NCBI GenBank assembly: GCA_016929415.1
Contig: JAFGIW010000023.1
Span: forward strand, 1-33,523
Direction of reading: 5' to 3'
From: Chitinispirillaceae bacterium
GTDB taxonomy: Bacteria; Fibrobacterota; Chitinivibrionia; Chitinivibrionales; Chitinispirillaceae
DNA length: 33,523 bases
Numbering within the stretch: position 1 is the first letter of the stretch; each line of letters starts with the position of its first letter. The translations under genes were made by a program, and so were the position numbers. Shown here one piece after another: positions 25,860-33,499 of the stretch. A model generated the notes under the pieces. The model saw nothing but the letters and a program-made list of their open reading frames with translations, had not been told where the DNA came from and did no database searches.

Positions 25860-26638
25860 TAACTGAATGTAAACGTCTGCTGCTTGAACGGTATGTTGGG
25901 GGGGAACTGGATGAGGCCGGACGCCTCGAAGTGCGACGCCATCTGGATACCTGCCCGGACTGTTCGTCGCTGGTGGCACGACTCGAATCGGAACGGACCG
26001 AATTTTTGCAACGCCACCCCTTTTCATCGTTTACCCGTGCGCATGCGCCGGTGGTGACGCTTCCCTGGTATCGCTCCTTTTTGACGGTTGCGACCAGACC
26101 CGCCCTAGTTCCGGTCTACGGCGTCATGCTGCTCCTTCTTGTCGTTATGCCGCTGTACTTCGCGGGAAAGCGCGATGACGAAACGATACGTTTCAAGGGA
26201 GCGCCGGTACTATCGTTCATTTATCAACGTGGCGGAGTCGTCGGCGAGGGCTCCAGTGATATGCGTTTCCGCGGCGGCGACCGGATTCAAGTCACCTATT
26301 CCCTTTCGCAGCCCCGGAATGTCGCTCTGATGAGCATCGATACCCGCGGCACCGTTTCGTTCTATCATCCGCAGCGGCAGGCGGCAACCTGCAGCGTTGT
26401 CTCGGATGCCGGATCTCAGTGTGCCTTTCCCGGAAGCATCGTTCTCGATGATACGCCCGGGGAGGAGCTTGTCATTGCCCTTTTTTCGGATGCGGCACTA
26501 AAGAGGGACGAGGTCGCTTCATGGGCGAAACGGCACTACGCGGAATGCCCCGATCCCGCCAGATTGCGGCGTCGCCTTCGTGCGGATACCGCCGCCCTCA
26601 ATGCGGAAATCGCCACCCTGCTTCTGCAGAAGGAGTGA
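25856..26638 (+). CDS. membrane anti-sigma factor: zinc finger plus DUF4384-like outer domain
   Basis: A 260-residue single-pass protein. The cytoplasmic part has the HX3CX2C anti-sigma zinc-finger (H29, C33, C36; RRHLDTCPDC), which would hold the neighbouring sigma factor. One membrane helix lies at about 83-103 (VYGVMLLLLVVMPLYFA). The outer part (about 110-225) has FRGGDRIQVTYSLSQPRNVALMSID, then GTVSFYHP and LVIALFSD. This is the order of short motifs in DUF4384, a domain usually found attached to caspase-like proteases or kinases. Here it sits on the anti-sigma factor, directly before a caspase-like gene. The DUF4384 assignment is by eye and needs a profile search. A role as envelope sensor follows by analogy with other anti-sigma factors. 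Confidence 0.85.
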   Translation: MITECKRLLLERYVGGELDEAGRLEVRRHLDTCPDCSSLVARLESERTEFLQRHPFSSFTRAHAPVVTLPWYRSFLTVATRPALVPVYGVMLLLLVVMPLYFAGKRDDETIRFKGAPVLSFIYQRGGVVGEGSSDMRFRGGDRIQVTYSLSQPRNVALMSIDTRGTVSFYHPQRQAATCSVVSDAGSQCAFPGSIVLDDTPGEELVIALFSDAALKRDEVASWAKRHYAECPDPARLRRRLRADTAALNAEIATLLLQKE

Positions 26639-26646
26639 ATGCAGTG

Positions 26647-27693
26647 ATGCGGCAGCCGAGAATTGCACTTCTTGTCATATCGATCGTATCGATCCTGTTC
26701 GCAGAGCGTTATGCACTGATCGTAGGACAGAACAGCGGCGGGGCGTCGGTTGACGATCTGCGCTATGCGGAGGCGGACGCAGGACGGTTTGTGCAGGTGC
26801 TGAGTGATTTTGCCGGGGTCAAACCCGCGAACATCCATCTGCTTCTCCGCCCCGACAGTATGATGCTTATGGCTGCCGGCGACAGTCTGACTTCGCGGAT
26901 GAAGAACCCGGACGATCCCCGGCAAGCGCTATTCTTTTTTTACTATTCAGGCCATGCTGATGCTGAAGGATTGCTGCTCGATTCCACACATTTCGAATTT
27001 GGCGCATTACGGCAAATGTTAAGCCGCATTCCTGCCGGTATCCGCATCGCCGTCTTCGACGCCTGTCAGAGCGGCGTGGTGGTCGCCTTCAAAGGCGGAA
27101 CGCGGGCGGAGCCGTTTTTCTTCAGCAATCGACAGAGATCGCAGGGTGAGGTCTGGATCGCCTCGGCATCGGCGAACGAGCGGGCGCAGGAGTCGGCAAC
27201 GCTCAAAAGCTCCCTTTTTTCATTCCATCTTTTCACAGGATTGCGCGGAAGCGCTGATCTGTCGGCGGACAAACGGGTGACCGTGACGGAAGCGTATAAC
27301 TACGCCTACCGAAAAACACTTGAAACGAGCGCACTCACGACCGGCGTCCTTCAGCACCCCGTGTACCGCTTTAATATTACCGGTGAAGGGGACATCGTTC
27401 TGACCGATCTATCGGACCGAAGCGGCGGTATCCTCGTTGATGGCAGCTGTAAGGGTACGTTTTTGATTGTCAGTCGCGATTATACCGAAGTGTTCGCTGA
27501 TTTTTACAAGGAGCGGCGTCAGGAAACCTTTATCGCGCTTTCTCCGGGCGATTACACGATCATCAATGCCCGCGGCGGCGACGATATCGGCGCGTACCGA
27601 TTCTCAATAAGCGGAAAGAAAACCGTACGCTGCAGAGCCGGCCGGTTCCGCAAATCACTGTTACCGTATCGTGGCGCGGCAACGGGCAATTAG
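26647..27693 (+). CDS. exported caspase-like protease (peptidase C14 fold)
   Basis: A 348-residue protein with a short N-terminal hydrophobic signal (residues 6-18) directly followed by RYALIVGQNSGG, the first strand of the caspase fold. The catalytic dyad is intact: H103 in YYSGHAD and C140 in VFDACQSG. The caspase-like p20 region ends near 240, and the last 100 residues form a beta-rich extension (GEGDIVLTDLSD, GGILVDGSC) resembling a PEGA-like or other surface domain. Export puts the protease in the periplasm or beyond, unlike most studied bacterial caspase homologues, which are cytosolic (inference from the signal). GTG codons at 26635 and 26644 are alternative starts. It follows the anti-sigma stop by eight bases, and AAGGAG lies upstream. 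Confidence 0.88.
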   Translation: MRQPRIALLVISIVSILFAERYALIVGQNSGGASVDDLRYAEADAGRFVQVLSDFAGVKPANIHLLLRPDSMMLMAAGDSLTSRMKNPDDPRQALFFFYYSGHADAEGLLLDSTHFEFGALRQMLSRIPAGIRIAVFDACQSGVVVAFKGGTRAEPFFFSNRQRSQGEVWIASASANERAQESATLKSSLFSFHLFTGLRGSADLSADKRVTVTEAYNYAYRKTLETSALTTGVLQHPVYRFNITGEGDIVLTDLSDRSGGILVDGSCKGTFLIVSRDYTEVFADFYKERRQETFIALSPGDYTIINARGGDDIGAYRFSISGKKTVRCRAGRFRKSLLPYRGAATGN

Positions 27694-27727
27694 AAACGGG
27701 CAAGCGGATTTTATGGAGCTTTGCGTC
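27693..27727 (+). promoter_or_regulatory. shared regulatory block, copy 2 (before the barrel gene)
   Basis: GAAACGGGCAAGCGGATTTT, nine variable bases, then TGCGTC: same blocks and spacing as at 25292. It begins at the last base of the caspase gene and ends 44 bases before the next start codon, leaving room for a transcription start. This suggests that 27772 onward can be switched on separately by the same factor. Confidence 0.5.
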
Positions 27728-27771
27728 AATTAATCAACAACAGAGTAGTAATTTAACCAATGAGGTAGTGT

Positions 27772-28332
27772 ATGAAAAAATTACCGGCAGTCGTCGTTAC
27801 CGTGCTGTTCTGCGGAAGTATCATACATGCGGCGGACCCATCCGAGGAAGGAGTGCCGACATCGCCACTCAAGATTTACAGCGCCGGGTTTGCCATGGGG
27901 GCGCTCATGTCGCTTAATGATGAGCTGCAGGATGTTTCAAAACAGCTTTTCAGACTATCGATCGTAAATACCTTCGCCGTCAGGGATCATCTCGGACTCT
28001 TTCTCGACGTCGACTGGTTTATTCCTCAAAGCAATGCCGGTGCCGACCTGGGGGTTGATTTCGTCTTTTCCCGGTCCGATTTCCGTCCGTTTCTCGGTAT
28101 CGGTTGCGGTGCTCATTATATCGACAGGGATGAAAAATTCGGTGACAGCTTCGGGCCTTCGTTCACCGCGCACGCCGGATTTGCCATCGATCTGACCGAA
28201 AAAGTTACCGTGAGGATGCGTATACCCTATCATCTTATTCTCAACGAGCGTCGTGATCATGCGGTCGGTCTGGATTTCGGGTTTCTTTTTTCGAGTCGAT
28301 TCAGGAAGGTCAGGAAGCTCGATTACAACTGA
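27772..28332 (+). CDS. small outer-membrane beta-barrel protein, function unknown
   Basis: A 186-residue protein with a clear signal peptide (residues 1-20, cleavage after HAA). The rest alternates hydrophobic and polar residues in about eight strands, such as LGLFLDVDWFIP, ADLGVDFVFS, RPFLGIGCGAHY and HAVGLDFGFLFS. That fits an eight-stranded barrel of the OmpX/OmpW size class, but no family is certain. GAGG lies 8 bases before the ATG. It is the first gene after the second copy of the shared 35-base block and precedes a periplasmic protein by 26 bases. Confidence 0.7.
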   Translation: MKKLPAVVVTVLFCGSIIHAADPSEEGVPTSPLKIYSAGFAMGALMSLNDELQDVSKQLFRLSIVNTFAVRDHLGLFLDVDWFIPQSNAGADLGVDFVFSRSDFRPFLGIGCGAHYIDRDEKFGDSFGPSFTAHAGFAIDLTEKVTVRMRIPYHLILNERRDHAVGLDFGFLFSSRFRKVRKLDYN

Positions 28333-28358
28333 ATAAATCTTCGGCAAAGGAGTTTTAT

Positions 28359-28904
28359 ATGAAAATCAACCTGTTACCACTTATCGTTGCGGTGATCATT
28401 CCCTGGCACGGATTGGCCGAAAAAAAAGCGACCGGGAACAAGAACATCACCGTCATTCAAGGCCAGTCGACCGCCGACGGGAAGTCGCAGCTCGCCGAAC
28501 GGCTTCTTGAAGAGTGCATCGTGTCGCTGCCGAATGCCGGGACGATCGAGCCGATCGTCTCATCGCAGTCGCAGTTTCTCAAGGAGATCAACGGCGACCC
28601 GTCGAAGAATGAGTTCGTCAAAACGTACACGGCATCGCTTGAGATCAACTACATGATCCATCAGAAGGTTCTCATCGTCGTGACGACAAATGCGATCCAG
28701 GGTCAGGAACCGGTGATGAAAGTCATGGAAAAAAGCCTGCAGCAGACGAAACAGTTCGTTTCCAATGCCGCCGACGGAGATCTTTACGCCGGCCGTTCGC
28801 GCAGGCAGTACTATTTTTCGACGCCGGGAGGGGCGAAGAAGGATGTACAGAACCGGGCTGCCGCCTGGATCAAACAGCAGGCGGCGATCATCTGCCGGAA
28901 ATGA
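28359..28904 (+). CDS. periplasmic protein of unknown function
   Basis: I do not recognise this family. The 181-residue product has a signal peptide (cleavage near GLA-EKK) and no cysteine in lipobox position. The mature part begins with ITVIQGQSTADGKSQLAERLLEEC, then a beta/alpha mixture with YTASLEINYMIHQKVLIVVTT. The end is rich in Lys, Arg and Gln (AAAWIKQQAAIICRK). A very good ribosome-binding site (AAAGGAG) precedes it. Its place between the small barrel and the LpoB-like gene suggests an envelope role. The strand-helix start loosely recalls the LpoB fold, so a distant relation to its neighbour is possible. Confidence 0.7.
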   Translation: MKINLLPLIVAVIIPWHGLAEKKATGNKNITVIQGQSTADGKSQLAERLLEECIVSLPNAGTIEPIVSSQSQFLKEINGDPSKNEFVKTYTASLEINYMIHQKVLIVVTTNAIQGQEPVMKVMEKSLQQTKQFVSNAADGDLYAGRSRRQYYFSTPGGAKKDVQNRAAAWIKQQAAIICRK

Positions 28905-28924
28905 CGGGGGATCGCTATCGACAT

Positions 28925-28953
28925 TTGTTGAAAACGGTTTCGCAAGCTATATT
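28925..28953 (+). promoter_or_regulatory. possible sigma70-type promoter before the LpoB-like gene
   Basis: TTGTTG (28925-28930) and TATATT (28948-28953) are 17 bases apart, in a 153-base gap that is long for this operon. A hairpin CCCGC-ATCG-GCGGG follows shortly after. The two last genes may thus also be made under housekeeping control. Confidence 0.45.
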
Positions 28954-29057
28954 TAACGGTTCTCCCGCATCGGCGGGAAGCGCTGTCCTCCGCATGGACG
29001 GAAGGCAGGCACCAACACTGTTCCAACGAAGTATCGGAATCTGACGAGGAGGATACA

Positions 29058-29651
29058 ATGCTACACTTAAACAAAACACTGTGGTTGCTGATCCCGCTGC
29101 TCTGTGCAGGGTGTACGACCAAAGTTACACGGGTACAGAGTGACTCGACCATCGATCTCACCGGAAAATGGAACGACACAGATTCGCGGCTCGTTGCGGA
29201 GGAGATGATCAATGACTGCCTCGCGCAGCGATGGCTCTACAAGTGGGAGGCGGAAAACAAGCGGCCCACGGTCATCATCGGCAAGGTGGTCAACAAGAGC
29301 CACGAGCACATCAGCGTGGAAACGTTTACCAAGGATATGGAGCGAGCGCTGCTCAACAGCGGGAAGGTCAACTTCGTCGCGACAAAAACCGAGCGAGAAC
29401 AACTGCGCGAGGAGAAAGCCGACATGGAGGAAAACGCCTCGGCGCAAACGGCGAAATCGATGGGTGAGGAAACCGGCGCCGATCTGATACTCGTCGGAAC
29501 GCTCAATACGATCGTCGACCAGGAAGGCAACAAAGCGGTCGTTTTTTATCAGACCAATCTCGAGCTGATTGAGATCGAAAGCAATCAGAAAGTATGGATT
29601 GGTGAGAAGAAAATCAAGAAGTTCGTCGAGCGGGCGACAACTACCTTTTAA
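29058..29651 (+). CDS. lpoB: LpoB-like lipoprotein, activator of penicillin-binding proteins
   Basis: A 197-residue lipoprotein with lipobox LCAGC (cysteine at 19). The mature protein matches the LpoB family along its length: LTGKWNDTDSRLVAEEMINDCL, then PTVIIGKVVNKSHEHI, DMERALLNSGKVNFVA, and the late GADLILVGTLNTI and NQKVWIGEKKIKK. In enterobacteria LpoB reaches from the outer membrane through peptidoglycan to switch on PBP1B. Here that function is by family only, and no penicillin-binding protein is in the window. GAGGAGG precedes the ATG. Next comes a COG3014-like gene, a pairing known from other bacteria. Confidence 0.9.
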   Translation: MLHLNKTLWLLIPLLCAGCTTKVTRVQSDSTIDLTGKWNDTDSRLVAEEMINDCLAQRWLYKWEAENKRPTVIIGKVVNKSHEHISVETFTKDMERALLNSGKVNFVATKTEREQLREEKADMEENASAQTAKSMGEETGADLILVGTLNTIVDQEGNKAVVFYQTNLELIEIESNQKVWIGEKKIKKFVERATTTF

Positions 29652-29659
29652 CGGATACT

Positions 29660-29684
29660 GACGTAGCGCGACCTGCGGTACGTC
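29660..29684 (+). promoter_or_regulatory. intercistronic hairpin between the LpoB-like and COG3014-like genes
   Basis: GACGTA (29660-29665) pairs with TACGTC (29679-29684). After one mismatch CGC pairs with GCG, around a five-base loop. No T run follows. It begins nine bases after the stop codon and may set the ratio of the two products. Confidence 0.4.
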
Positions 29685-29718
29685 AAGTGATGCCGCACCT
29701 TCATCAACGGATGATTCT

Positions 29719-31170
29719 ATGCCATTTCGGCGTTGCTGTAGAGCGGGCGTTCTGACCGCGGCCATTGCCGTTTTGGCCTCATGCACCACACGCAGTGCCC
29801 GGCGGTTTGAACGACTGTCGAACAGCACGCTCGCCAACGATTTTCATCCGGCGATCGAATCCATTAAAAAGCATCCGAACCTTTATGGAAAGAACAGCCT
29901 TTTTCTTTACCATATGGATATCGGCGCGCTCTACCATTATGCCGGCGACTTTGATTCAAGCACCGGCCACCTGCTGAAGGCTGCGGATGTCTTCGACCGG
30001 CTCTTCGCCCGATCGGTCACCAACGAAGCCGCGGCGATCATGACTAACGACAATATCCGCCCCTACCGCAGCAGACCCTACGAACTTGTCATGCTGCACC
30101 AGTTCCTGGCATGCAACTATCTCGCCGTCGGAAATGTCGACGATGCGCTGGTCGAAACCCGGCGGGTCCAGCTTTTCTTCAACGAATGGAACCGGAAAAA
30201 CAAAAGCGACCTGAAGTATGACTCCGACGGCATGTTTCATTATTTATCATCAATCTCATACGACGCCGCGGGCGAGACGAGCGACGCGATGATATCGCTG
30301 TTTCATGCGGTAAAAGCTTTTCAGGCGGGACCGGTTCCCCTTCCTGCGCCGCTGCGCGATCGGGCGTATTATATGTTTCAGATCAACGATCGCGAAAACG
30401 ACAATCAGCTGCTGCAGCTGAAACCGGAATTACCGCGTGATAAAATTACCGGTCTCGCAAATGGCGTGACGGAAATAATTTTTATCGGTTACGCCGGGAG
30501 GGGACCGGTCATCGAAGAGAAGTCGTGGTGGGGGACGTGGGTAAAGGACGGGCTTCTGGTGGTCCACCATACCGGCCCGGACGGTGAACAGGAAACGATA
30601 ACGCTCCCGGCGCCGCCGCTGCCTGCGGAGGAAATGAAAAAGGCCGAGAAGGGGGGGAAGACCGAATCGGGGACCACCTTTCACATCAAATTCGCGCTGC
30701 CTGAGGTCCGGACGATCCCGTCATTGACAAAGGAATTTACGGTGCGCTGCAGCGGCCGGGCGCGACCGGCAACATCGATCGTCATCAACGATCTCGACAG
30801 GCAGGCGATAAAGAATCTCGAAGATACCCGGGGGACGACCCTCGCCCGCACCGTTGTCCGCGTGGTGCTGCGGACGATTGCGGCGCAGACGGCGAAAAAA
30901 CAGATGCAGACAGAGAGTGCCGCAGCAAACCTTCTGCTCAATATCGGTACCGACCTGCTTGCCGATCAGCTTGAAAAAGCGGATACCCGCAGCTGCTTCC
31001 TCCTGCCGAAGACCGTCCAAATCGTCCGCCTGCCGGTTAAACCGGGAATCTATTCGGTTGATGTGGAGGCACGGGAAGCGAACGGATCGGTCATCAGCTC
31101 GAAGTCGTTTACCGATATTGCCATCCGTGCCCGCGAAAAAAAATTCGTTTTTTACCCTTCGTTCAGATGA
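29719..31170 (+). CDS. COG3014-like lipoprotein with TPR region
   Basis: A 483-residue protein with lipobox VLASC (cysteine at 22). Residues about 35-210 are helical and TPR-like (HMDIGALYHYAGDFDSSTGHLLKAADVFD, LACNYLAVGNVDDALVETRR). The C-terminal part has VTEIIFIGYAGRGPVIEEK, a beta-rich region and a conserved ARTVVRVVLRTIAAQTAKK helix. This plan fits COG3014, a family without known biochemistry that often lies beside LpoB-like genes, and the context here agrees. It is the last gene of the operon and meets the minus-strand lipoprotein gene after 35 bases. A product involved in outer-membrane or cell-wall upkeep is likely (inference). Confidence 0.82.
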   Translation: MPFRRCCRAGVLTAAIAVLASCTTRSARRFERLSNSTLANDFHPAIESIKKHPNLYGKNSLFLYHMDIGALYHYAGDFDSSTGHLLKAADVFDRLFARSVTNEAAAIMTNDNIRPYRSRPYELVMLHQFLACNYLAVGNVDDALVETRRVQLFFNEWNRKNKSDLKYDSDGMFHYLSSISYDAAGETSDAMISLFHAVKAFQAGPVPLPAPLRDRAYYMFQINDRENDNQLLQLKPELPRDKITGLANGVTEIIFIGYAGRGPVIEEKSWWGTWVKDGLLVVHHTGPDGEQETITLPAPPLPAEEMKKAEKGGKTESGTTFHIKFALPEVRTIPSLTKEFTVRCSGRARPATSIVINDLDRQAIKNLEDTRGTTLARTVVRVVLRTIAAQTAKKQMQTESAAANLLLNIGTDLLADQLEKADTRSCFLLPKTVQIVRLPVKPGIYSVDVEAREANGSVISSKSFTDIAIRAREKKFVFYPSFR

Positions 31171-31205
31171 TGTTCAGCGCACTCGCGCCTGCGTCGTAAT
31201 GCGTG

Positions 31206-32954
31206 TTATTTATTTATAGGATCGATCAGCGGTAATACAACCCGGAATCCCACATTGTTGCCGGTATAATCCGGGATGTAGTGGTTACGTTCCGCGCAGC
31301 GGAGAAGGTCCTGCGTGCTGCTCCAGCTTCCGCCGCGGAAAATACGGTGCACCAAATCGGCAGTTACGTTCAGTGGCGCCGACAAGGCCTCTTCCCGATA
31401 GTCTGTAAAAAGATCGTTGCACCACTCCCATACGTTTCCACTCATGTCGAAGAGCGCGAAACCGTTCGGCAGTTTCTGTCCCGCCGGGTGGGTTATCGAA
31501 CCGCTGTTGTCGATATACCAGGCATGGTCGGCGGAAACGGTGTCTCCCCATGAGTAATCGGTTGCCGAACCTGCACGGCAGGCGTACTCCCACTCGGCCT
31601 CGGTCGGCAACCGAAATCCAGCCCTGTCGGTGTGGATGGTAAGGTTTTCCAGAATGCAGTCGTTTCCCGGCGTTCCCTGAATCGACGTGTACCGGTAGAC
31701 GGTATCGACATCGAACATGGTCTTGGTACGTGCGTTGCAGTAGAGCACGGCATCATACCAATTTACATAATAAGCGGGAAACAGGTCGCCTTTACCATAG
31801 GAATTTTTCCATGCGGGAGGCATGAAAGCGGAATAGGTGGCGGCCATCAGGGCAGTATACTCCCGCTGCGTCACTTCCGTGCCGTCCATCCAGAAGTCAC
31901 AGGTCAATCGTACGGGATGGACCGGACGTTCATCCGGTGCACCCGTTGCAGATCCCATCTGAAAGGCTGAATCGGCAGCGCGTATCAGCACCATTCCGGC
32001 AGCAGGCGGCAGAGGGGCTTCGGGAGCGAAAAGATGACCTATGGTGACCGCACTGTCGCCGAAAGGATCCTTGACAACAAGCCGGTACCAGAGCAATCGT
32101 GAGGGAAAAACCCGGCCGATGCAGCAGACGGTTCCGGACCCGCAGGAGGCAGCCTGCAGGAGTGAAACGGTATCAGGACCGGTCAGGAGATGGTAGGAGG
32201 GCGTGTCCGCCGGACCGTCGGGATCCATTGAGAACAGCTTGACGGCAAGGGTACCGAAACCGGAATCAATTGAAAAAAAACGCCAGTTTCTGATCGATGG
32301 CGCTTTGATGCCGGGATTCGAAGGCGGCCGGTTGAAGTGTAAAGTGAAGGTGTCGAATGAGAATAATCCGTCGTCATCGCGGGCTGCCCACCTTACGGGA
32401 ACGGTTCCTCCCGTTGGCGTCGAAAGGGTAATGACGGCCGATCCCGAGCTGTCATCCCAACCGTCGGCACCTGCGTCCCAGTAATACCTGATAATCGATC
32501 CCTGTGTATTGACATCCGATGCAACCACATTGATCATGAACGGCGGCGTTGCCGTTGACGATATGGTCGTATCGGCCTGATGAACAACCACCGGAGGGTC
32601 GAGGGTGACATGAATCGAACAGGTGGCGGGGTATGAGGCAATATCGCCGCCCGCAACGGCGATCACGCTGATGAGATGCATGCCGCTGTCGGCAAACGCG
32701 ACCTTGCGGGAGCCGGAAGCGGTTGTATCGGAAAAGTCGTCACCACTGATCGCCCACAGGTACCGGACCGCCGTTCCATCGGTGTTGAGCGCGGCGAAAA
32801 CGATCAGACTGTCGTTGATATTGACATGAAAACCTTCCGGTATGATCCGCGCCGGAAAAAGCGCGTTCGTGCCTCCGGTATCGAACGGATTGTTGCGAGT
32901 ACCGTTGGTGCAGGAGAGCGCTGTCAGTATGACGGCCAGGAACAGTAATATCAC
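31206..32954 (-). CDS. lipoprotein with Ig/PKD-like domains and a formylglycine-enzyme-like (SUMF1) domain
   Basis: A 582-residue lipoprotein (ALSC, cysteine at 15) starting with GTG at 32954, which overlaps the upstream stop. Two or three beta-sandwich repeats (about 35-300) include VRYLWAISGDDFSDTT and IIRYYWDAGADGWDDSS, of PKD/Ig type. The C-terminal SUMF1 fold (about 320-575) has FQMGS, DGTEVTQREYTALM, FRLPTEAEWEYACRAG, DMSGNVWEWCND, FRGGSW and NVGFRVV. After RGGS, true formylglycine-generating enzymes have two catalytic cysteines; here the stretch is WSSTQDLLRC, so they are missing. It is therefore probably a structural or ligand-binding version, common on Fibrobacter surfaces. NPFD shortly after the lipidated cysteine matches lipoproteins of that phylum. 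Confidence 0.9.
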   Translation of the reverse strand: MILLFLAVILTALSCTNGTRNNPFDTGGTNALFPARIIPEGFHVNINDSLIVFAALNTDGTAVRYLWAISGDDFSDTTASGSRKVAFADSGMHLISVIAVAGGDIASYPATCSIHVTLDPPVVVHQADTTISSTATPPFMINVVASDVNTQGSIIRYYWDAGADGWDDSSGSAVITLSTPTGGTVPVRWAARDDDGLFSFDTFTLHFNRPPSNPGIKAPSIRNWRFFSIDSGFGTLAVKLFSMDPDGPADTPSYHLLTGPDTVSLLQAASCGSGTVCCIGRVFPSRLLWYRLVVKDPFGDSAVTIGHLFAPEAPLPPAAGMVLIRAADSAFQMGSATGAPDERPVHPVRLTCDFWMDGTEVTQREYTALMAATYSAFMPPAWKNSYGKGDLFPAYYVNWYDAVLYCNARTKTMFDVDTVYRYTSIQGTPGNDCILENLTIHTDRAGFRLPTEAEWEYACRAGSATDYSWGDTVSADHAWYIDNSGSITHPAGQKLPNGFALFDMSGNVWEWCNDLFTDYREEALSAPLNVTADLVHRIFRGGSWSSTQDLLRCAERNHYIPDYTGNNVGFRVVLPLIDPINK

Positions 32955-33499
32955 GGCATCGCCTCCAGAGGAATGGAAATTGCAACTGACGCCGAGATTA
33001 CTCCGGAGAAAATGTAAAGTGCGTTTCGCCTGTTGACGGATGCTCTGAATGCTTTCCAGTTGGCATCATGGACCGTACGGTCGGCGGCGGTGGCGGTGTG
33101 ATAGCGTTCGAGTGCTTTCTGCGCTTCGATGTCATAGTACACACCCATGCCGCAGCTTATCGCAGCGACCGCACCCGCAGCGGCCCTGACGATCCATCGG
33201 TGCATCCGTCGCCGGTTCGCCGGTTCGAGCGTGAATCTGGCAACGGCGCTGTCGTGCGAACCAAAAGTCAAATAACTGTTTCGCGGACGAAATCCGCTCA
33301 CTTTAAGCGAGAGACGATGTTTGCCGGGCGGCAGATTGCCGATGGTGCAGTACGGAGCATCGGTTACAGGGGAGGATACCCGGGTTGAATCGGTGCGGCG
33401 AAGAGGAGGGGGGGGGGGAGCGCCGTTATCACTTTGGGCAAAGACCGTTATGGGACCGAAGAGGGTGATGGTAAGCAGGACTGCCGGTGATTTTATCAT
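32951..33499 (-). CDS. PEGA-like envelope protein with a polyproline tract
   Basis: A 182-residue exported protein with signal peptide (cleavage near VFA-QSD). A PEGA-like end APYCTIGNLPPGKHRLSLKVSGF is at about 48-70. A hydrophobic segment AAAGAVAAISCGMGVYY at about 107-123 and a second near the C-terminus (YIFSGVISASVAISIPL) suggest membrane insertion. The first half of a normal PEGA domain is missing. In its place is an 11-base C tract (33408-33418), read as prolines, in front of DSTRVSSPVTD. AGGAAG lies before the ATG. Its stop overlaps the start of the SUMF1 lipoprotein gene, so the two are co-translated. The function is unknown. Confidence 0.8.
   Translation of the reverse strand: MIKSPAVLLTITLFGPITVFAQSDNGAPPPPPLRRTDSTRVSSPVTDAPYCTIGNLPPGKHRLSLKVSGFRPRNSYLTFGSHDSAVARFTLEPANRRRMHRWIVRAAAGAVAAISCGMGVYYDIEAQKALERYHTATAADRTVHDANWKAFRASVNRRNALYIFSGVISASVAISIPLEAMP
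33408..33418. repeat. 11-base G/C homopolymer inside the PEGA-like gene
   Basis: Eleven G on the plus strand form CCC CCC CCC CC in the coding frame, right after the signal peptide. A length change of one or two bases would shut off the protein, as in phase-variable surface genes. A sequencing-length error is equally possible. Confidence 0.7.

Noticed and set aside
28930-28965. A third copy of the 35-base block before the LpoB-like gene
   Set aside because: GAAAACGGTTTCGCAAGC is only loosely similar and lacks the TGCGTC part at the right distance.
29067-29837. 256-codon minus-strand frame
   Set aside because: It is antisense to the LpoB-like gene, which has a lipobox, a ribosome-binding site and family motifs.
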